DNA of 64,000 nucleotides from Tieghemostelium lacteum (Eukaryota; Evosea; Eumycetozoa; Dictyosteliales; Raperosteliaceae), in NCBI GenBank assembly GCA_001606155.1, contig LODT01000013.1:930001-994000 (forward strand), read 5' to 3'. Under the pieces are notes generated by a model. It had not been told where the DNA came from and searched no databases. It saw only the letters and a program-made list of their open reading frames with translations. Shown piece after piece: positions 57,952-64,000 of this stretch. The stretch's first letter is position 1. Each line of letters starts with the position of its first letter. Both the position numbers and the translations under genes were made by a program.

Positions 57952-58788
57952 ATGGAAGAGGATTATAGCCAATATATTCAATTTATAAGAGAAGATGAAG
58001 AAAAGGAAGATAAAAAACAAAAATACAATCAAATAGTTAATACTTTAAAGAGTGGTATAATAAAATGTGGACTTTGTACTATGGATATCCCATTTTTTAA
58101 GTATAAAGCACACAGTGTAAAATGCCACAATATTCTCGATTTAATAATGGGTACAAAAACCAATAATAATAATAATAACATTATTAATGTGAAACCAGAA
58201 CAATTTATAAAAGAAGATACAAAAATGGAAAACCCAGATATAAGATGTTACTTTGCCCTTAAAACGGGAATACCATGTCATGGACAACCAACAGGTCAAA
58301 GAGCAATCATTTTCAACGGGGATTCTTATATTATCTTGTGTAAACCCACACAACATACATCAGATGCAATAGATTCTAAAGAGATAATCAAAAGGCTTAC
58401 AATAATTAAAAAACTTCCCAAACAAGGTGATAATATTATTGAAGGAAATCAAGTATGCTTAGTTTGTTATAGATTCTGCACAGAGAAGCTAAAAATAGGC
58501 TTTTGTGGAGAAAATGAAAAATTATCTAAAGAACACACGTACTACTTTTGTTCTTTTGATTGTCTTTCATATTGGAGTAAAGTATATGCACCTAAGATTT
58601 GGAGGGATTATTGTGCCAATCATTTATTTAAAAAGCAAGCAACCAAACCAGCTACACAAAAGAAATCAAAAAAAGATAAAGAAGAGGGAGAAATAAAAGA
58701 AGAAGTAGAAGAGGAGCTTGATGAAGAGGAAAATTTTACAGTATCAGCAAAGGCACCAGCAAAATTATCCGACCGCAACATTTTATAA
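57952..58788 (+). CDS. Unknown zinc-binding protein with two Cys clusters
   Basis: Intronless, 278 residues. Cluster 1 (about 38-60) is CGLCTMDIPFFKYKAHSVKC, a CxxC-x-HxxxC finger. The middle has CYFALKTGIPCHGQPTGQRA. Cluster 2 (about 163-205) is CLVCYRFCTEKLKIGFCGEN, then TYYFCSFDCLSYW, resembling a TRASH/MYND/FLZ-type treble clef. The C-terminus is Lys- then Glu-rich (KKSKKDKEEGEIKEEVEEEL). I do not recognise the family. A nuclear or RNA-linked role would fit the charged tail but is a guess. The start at 57952 is the first ATG in the frame. Confidence 0.7.
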   Translation: MEEDYSQYIQFIREDEEKEDKKQKYNQIVNTLKSGIIKCGLCTMDIPFFKYKAHSVKCHNILDLIMGTKTNNNNNNIINVKPEQFIKEDTKMENPDIRCYFALKTGIPCHGQPTGQRAIIFNGDSYIILCKPTQHTSDAIDSKEIIKRLTIIKKLPKQGDNIIEGNQVCLVCYRFCTEKLKIGFCGENEKLSKEHTYYFCSFDCLSYWSKVYAPKIWRDYCANHLFKKQATKPATQKKSKKDKEEGEIKEEVEEELDEEENFTVSAKAPAKLSDRNIL

Positions 58789-59363
58789 ATACAATTCCAT
58801 GTGATTTCTTTACAACAAGTATCTCAATTGAAATCATGTTTTCTATATTGGTAAAAACATAGAAAGCTTTTAGTTGAATATGGTTTAATTATAATGTAAA
58901 AACAAGTTATTGGCTTAGAAGATGCACTATTTCTTTTAAGAATGAGTGATAGGATCAATATTATTCCTAATTTTTTAATTTTAAAATAAAATTACAATAA
59001 TTTGTGTTTACTAAACATATTCATTAACAAAATTTATTTATTGTGAAAATTGAATTTAAGATGAAATTATTTTCTTTCGTAACTTGCAATGGGATTATAA
59101 AATTTCCAAACCCACAAGGAGTTTGAATCCAATGATCTAAATCCCGTTTATAATGTTTTAAAATTTTATATTTTTTTAAAAATTTAGATAAACTGGGGGT
59201 AGACCCCTTTATTTTTAAAATTAAATTTACAAAATTTATCTCACCTTTTTGTATTATGATAAAAAAAATAATTAATTTCTTCTCCACACTATTGTTTAAA
59301 CCTTTCAAGTTTACTACATTTGTTTTATTATTACTTTTTACAAAATTAAAATATAAAATAGAA
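58789..59363. other. Intergenic region with a minus-strand coding-like fragment
   Basis: 575 bp. On the minus strand, 59024-59340 is open for about 100 codons (INFVNLILKIKGSTPSLSKF, DLDHWIQTPCGFGNFIIPLQ) but has no ATG and no clear upstream exon. The DHWIQTPCGFG part looks like true protein. It could be a remnant of a gene or a 3' exon whose start was lost. No other feature. Confidence 0.35.
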
Positions 59364-60623
59364 ATGTCTAAACATATACCCTTTTGTGATGAGAATTTAA
59401 AGTAACTACTAATAACCTACTCCCCTATAAACACTGATCGGATTAATTAACACTCCTTACAGTAATCAAATTGAACTTAGGGATGATGAGGACGAACTCT
59501 TAGATGAAAAGGGTAGATTAAAGAAATGTGGATGGTCAAGACATAGTATCATTAAATATAACCCTAATAAGTTATCTAAATTTATAAGATCATTTAGACT
59601 TAAGGAATGGAACTACTATTCAATAGGTTCCAATAGATTCTATTTTGCAGTTGCCGCTGTGGATTTAGGTTATCTCACCAACTATCACACCTTTTTTGTT
59701 GATTTTAAAGATGGTGCTAAAGTTCTACACGATGAAGTTATAACACCTACACCATTTTCAAAAGGTTTATCATTACCCTCTTCCTATTGTGAATTGGGTG
59801 ACCATGTACATTACAATACCAATACTTTTAAAATTGAATTCACAGTCTCACATACCGACAATGATAAACATATTCATAATATAAAGGTAATATATATATA
59901 TATATATATATAAATATCAACCTCTACTTTCTTTTATATGTATATATATCAGTATTAATACCTAAATTCTATATATAGATTACAAGTAATAAGATTAAAT
60001 TAAGAGGTGAATTTAAATTTGATTTAAGTCCTAATCGTGAATCAGTTGTGTTAGTGACACCAATAGGTAAACAAAACTTCTATTATAATAAAAAGACCAA
60101 TTTGATACCTGTACAAGGAAGTTTGGAGGTCGACGGTCAAGAACTAATGGGTGACCAATACACTGGTGATTGCTATGGAATAATGGATTGGGGAAGAGGT
60201 GTATGGGATTACTCTTCATTTTGGATATGGTCAAGTGCATGGGGCACCTATACAACATCAACTGAGGAAACAGTATCGATAGGACTAAACTTTGGATCTG
60301 GATTCGGAAATCTATCAACACACACTGAAAACGCAATCAATGTCAATGGAAAAATACATAAACTAGGTCATGTAGATATAGTGTTTAATGAAAAGGATCA
60401 TTTACAACCTTGGAAATTCACTTGCAAACATGGAAGATTCGGTGAGAGTCCTCTAGTTTTTACACCTTTCAAAAAGAAATATGAAAACAATAATTTTGGA
60501 TTAGTCATGTCAAGTTTCTATCAGATACTGGGTAAATTCACTGGTGAGCTTCTACTGGATTCTGGTGAGAGAGTGAATATTGATTTATATGGTTTCTCAG
60601 AGGTTCATAGCGCCAGATGGTAA
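59364..60623 (+). CDS. DUF2804 family protein
   Basis: Three exons, 59364-59401, 59463-59886 and 59979-60623, give 368 residues, usual for DUF2804. Hallmarks: LLDEKGRLKKCGWSRHSIIK, LKEWNYYSIGSNRFYFAVAA, then MDWGRGVWDYSSFWIWSSA, THTENAINVNGKIHKLG and the end FSEVHSARW. The family is widespread in bacteria and scattered in eukaryotes, predicted to be beta-rich and related to hydratase-like (CrtC/AttH) folds. Function is unknown. No signal peptide or TM helix is seen. The first intron uses a GTAACT donor; the second contains an (AT)n run. Confidence 0.85.
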
Positions 60624-63467
60624 TAATTAAACATCACACCACTTTTAAAAACCCTCCTCAAAAATTCTCCATTCCACTTCTTCATTTGTACATATTGTTG
60701 TTATTGATAAAAAAAGGGTATTATTTGAAAAAATTTTTTTTAATAACCCCCATTACTTTCAAAAAATATCCAATCATTTTTCAAATTTGCAGCTATTTAT
60801 TCATATGGGTGATCTCCATTTCATTTCCTTTCCTGTATTTGATTAAACTATGTCTGTTGGTAAATGTATTAACTAAGTTTAAAACAGTTTACTTGAGATC
60901 TGCTGTTTGTGTCCTCATCCTATTAATTCAAAAAGTCCCTATTTTTCCTTTTCATTGAGATATTTACTTGTAAAAATAGATTGAATGATCATCCCTCAAT
61001 GAAAATAATATAAAAAAGATAAAATGAATAATTAAATTATTTGAGTATGTAAATTTATCAAAAGGTTTAAATTCACACCCTCTTGTGAATTATCATCTAG
61101 AAATCCGATTACTTATAAAAAGATTGAATTTGTTGTGAGGTCTTAAAATACCTAGTTTCGATCCTACTTTTAGTTTTTCAAATAATTATTATAGATTTTG
61201 GTTTGACTTATACAAAAAAAAAGATTTTCGTACAATGTGTGTAGTTTTTGACCAAATCTCTCTAATTTTTTGATCAACAAGTTTTTTTTAAATTTACAAG
61301 GCACAAATAAGAGGTATAGGTTATCAACAACTTGAATTTTCTATTATTTAATAATCCGCGGGTTGAACAAAAACTTTTTACCAATAGGCGAGATATTTTT
61401 TATTTTTTATGAAAAGTTGACAACATATATTTATACAATGGGATTCCTTTAAAACTGCCAAAAAGACGTTTAGAACTTGAAAATGTCTTTATCTCATACA
61501 CACATCACAAAAAATTTATTAATTAGTGTACTCAAAGAATTACACCTCTTTTTTTCTATTTTTTTCTTATTCCCACCCTCATTTAAATGTTGATTGAGAT
61601 AGATTTTTTTAATTTTTTTTTTTTTTTTTTAAATTGATTATATTTGATTGTTTTAGTTTGTCAAGTTGAAAAAAATCTTTGATTTTCTTTTTTCATTCTT
61701 TTTTATCTTTTTCCTTGTTATTCCAGTGTTTACATTGAATTTTAAAATTAATTTTATATAAATATATACAATTAATTATTATATATTAAATAGACAATTT
61801 CATTTTGTAACCATATTAGGAGTGTTGTGTTGTTTTTTTTTTTTTCCAAATCACATCACACATCAATCTCAAGTTGAATATTGCAAATCTTTAAAGAAGC
61901 AGAAAGAGAAAAAGAGGTGTGGAAATTTGATCAAATTGTTGTGCATTATTAAAAGTTACAGTAATACACCCAGAAATTAAACCCCTGCTCACCAAATTCA
62001 TATTAGTACTCATCTCTCACACTCTCACAAGGGAATAAACCAATAAAGTAAGTCGAAGTTTTTAAATTTATTTTAAAAATAAAACCCCCAATTATCACCA
62101 CCCACTACCACCTACACTACCCACATACCACATCACTCTCTTTTAACTTTCTGATGCCATGTTTCGAGTGTGAATATAGATATATTTTACAAGATGACCC
62201 TACTCTCTAACTGTCATTATTCTCAATCACATTTTTTACATTATTAATTATATAAGTTGTTGTTGTTATTAAAAAAAAAAAACTTTAAATTCCCATTGAC
62301 CAATCAATATCTTGTTCTAAATCAAAACATAAAATCACAATATTTGTAAAAAAAAAAAAATAGCCATTTCAAATCAATATTGGTTTGAAAAGTAAAACCA
62401 GATCATTTTTAGAAAAGTAAATAGGTTTTATTTTTTTTTCTTCCTTCAACTTTGCAAATAGAAGGTGTATTCAAGTAAAGACAAGATATTTTTATAATCA
62501 TATAATACATTAATTGTGTATTAATAATAATAATATTTATATAAATAACAATGTCCGTATATCACATCATTGGAAAAAAAAGTAATTTTTAAAAAAAAAA
62601 AAATATCCAAACAACATTTCACAAGGGAATGATTTTTTTTTTAAATGTGATTAATGTGTTTTTTTTATTTTTTTTGTAAAAAGTAAACTCATTTTTTTTA
62701 TTTTTGTTCACTGAAAAGCTCCTATTATCTATAGCAAGGGTAAATTTAAAACAAATGACCAGATCTACTGTTACAGAAACCTATATTTGTGTGTGTTTTA
62801 TTTTTTTTATTTTTCTTATTTCATGTTCCACTTGTAATTTTGTTTTCTGATCAGTCTAAAAGCACCAAAAAAATTATTTTTAAATTTCCGATTGTCCTAT
62901 GGTGATTGTATATCAAAATATTTTTTTTTTTCCCAATAACAAAGAATAGTAAAACAATAACAAGAAAGAAGAGGTTAATTGAATAGTGTAATTATAATAA
63001 TCTTAAACCATCTTTTCATTTTTATATTTAAAAATATCACAAAAAAACAAAAAAGTACTAGTTTTATGCACAATTATGGAATTTAAAATTGAAAACATAC
63101 AATTGCAACCAAATAAGTAAACCACAAACAGTTTATTGCAATTTAAACTATAGGGTTTATGAAAATAATATTTTATTGATTGTCACTAACCTCACCCTCT
63201 CTAATTTTAATTTCTCCACACCATTAAACTTAATTTTTTGTTATTTTCAATGAAACCAACTTTTTTAATTCTATCAAATAATAATACCACCCACACCACA
63301 CACGCCTTTAATTTTTTTTTTTGCTTGCCCCTGACAAATTATTAATTTCAAGTTTTCCATTAGATAGATAGATAGATAGGTGACTAGTCTTATAGTTTTT
63401 ATTTTTTTTAATCTCAAACATTTTACACAAATATACAGACCCAAAACAAAAATCAAAACACAACATC
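60624..63467. promoter_or_regulatory. 2.8 kb non-coding region ahead of the last gene
   Basis: The longest gene-free stretch here. Mostly A/T runs with no open frame that reads as protein. C/A-rich blocks at 61968-62045 and 62081-62140 (CACCCACTACCACCTACACT) are candidate G-box-like elements in inverse orientation. A TAGA tetranucleotide repeat is at 63361-63378. Long leader regions like this often precede developmental regulators in dictyostelids. No tRNA or snRNA was recognised; a T-arm-like stretch near 61150 did not fold. Confidence 0.4.
63361..63378. repeat. TAGA tetranucleotide microsatellite
   Basis: Four and a half copies of TAGA about 100 bp upstream of the last gene. Likely length-variable. 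Confidence 0.8.
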
Positions 63468-64000
63468 ATGATGTCTTCATCTATGAAAAGAAAATTAGAT
63501 AATGATAATATCACTCATATGTATGTACTCTCCTAACGGAATACCATCACACCATTAACATCTTTTGAAAAATGACAGTCATATCTAATTTGATATATAT
63601 CTTCTTATTTTTTTACATTTTTTTTTAAATTAAATTGGTAAATTCTAAAAATCAAATAGAGATCATTTACCTTTTAAATCTGGAAGAATTGACCATATTA
63701 CATTACCACCTCTGACACTTCCATTCAGTAGTGTCATTTCAAATGGTCCAAATACTGGTTTGAGTAGTAGTGGTAATAATATACTTATTAAAGATCAACA
63801 AGTATCACCACCTCAACACCCACAACCACAACCACAACCACAACAACAACCACAACAACAACAACAACCTATACAGATTATTCATCCTCAAGGACCTATG
63901 GTATTGTCACCACATAACACACCAACACAACCAAAGATTATACAGCTGTCACCTGGTGGCAGTACAAGTAATGGTGGTGCTAGTGGATATGGAGGTAGAT
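63468..64000 (+). CDS. Gln/Pro-rich protein, N-terminal part only
   Basis: Exon 1, 63468-63520 (MMSSSMKRKLDNDNITH), is spliced by GTATGT...AATAG to exon 2 from 63660, which runs off the window. Visible residues include FKSGRIDHITLPPLTLPFSS, a run of PQPQPQ and QQQQQ, and IIQLSPGGSTSNGGASGYGG. The Lys-Arg-Lys near the start could be a nuclear signal. Low-complexity Gln/Pro and Gly/Ser tracts plus a 2.8 kb upstream region suggest a nuclear regulator, but no DNA-binding domain is inside the window. Confidence 0.65.

Noticed and set aside
60617-60958. Hydrophobic plus-strand frame after the DUF2804 gene
   Set aside because: No ATG of its own at the start and Ile/Leu/Phe content expected from AT-rich DNA.
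61120-61175. T-arm-like TTTCGATCC, checked as a possible tRNA
   Set aside because: No matching D arm, anticodon arm or 7 bp acceptor stem within 80 bp.

Overview
The window looks like nuclear DNA of a social amoeba (Dictyosteliida). Spacers and introns are extremely AT-rich with long A and T runs. Introns are mostly 60-100 bp with GTATGT or GTAAGT donors. Nearly all stops are TAA, and proteins carry Asn, Gln, Ser and Thr runs. Dictyostelid traits include CBM49 cellulose-binding modules, an actin that is near-textbook Dictyostelium actin, a BRAP2-type RING protein and a kinesin-free mix of housekeeping genes. GC in exons is not as low as I would expect for D. discoideum itself, so another dictyostelid is likely; I cannot name the species. 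I found about 40 protein genes on both strands, no tRNA or rRNA gene, no CRISPR array and no recognisable transposon or virus-like element.

Layout. 1-4 kb: end of a Ctr copper transporter, proteasome subunit Rpn7, adenine phosphoribosyltransferase and a NadR-like kinase. 4-13 kb (minus strand): a BET bromodomain protein, a small P-loop kinase, mitochondrial MnmE/GTPBP3 and a kelch protein. 13-20 kb: a divergent Sec23/Sec24-like protein, a secreted Thr/Pro-rich protein with a CBM49-like end, a BRAP2-type ubiquitin ligase and Tsr2. 20.8-30 kb: a decayed coding stretch, an HP1 protein, an FHA-BRCT protein, Tim50, a mitochondrial cytochrome b5-domain protein and an HGSNAT-like membrane protein. 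30-39 kb: a GH5-CBM49 cellulase, an alpha-fucosyltransferase, cytosolic Hsp70, a membrane RING protein and a likely Mediator Med11. 39-47 kb: a NAK kinase fused to an ANTH-like region, an R-SNARE, Apc5 and Nse1. 47.5-61 kb: a secreted Cys-rich protein, aldehyde dehydrogenase, a J-domain/chromodomain protein, a single-pass Cys-rich membrane protein, TRAPPC12, a secreted GGCT-fold protein, an actin gene with a frame break, an unknown zinc-binding protein and a DUF2804 protein. 61-64 kb: 2.8 kb of non-coding DNA ahead of a Gln/Pro-rich gene cut by the window edge.

The genes do not form one pathway. Loose themes are chromatin and cell cycle (BET, HP1, J-chromo, FHA-BRCT, Apc5, Nse1, Med11), membrane traffic (Sec23/24-like, TRAPPC12, VAMP, NAK-ANTH) and wall or glycan chemistry (GH5-CBM49, CBM49-like protein, GT10). 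The most notable points are the domain fusions (kinase-ANTH, J-chromo, lumenal domain-TM-RING) and the changed hallmark residues: Asn at the SNARE zero layer, Glu for the catalytic His of HGSNAT, and DELD instead of EEVD in Hsp70. All exon models were built by eye from reading frame, splice consensus and family knowledge.
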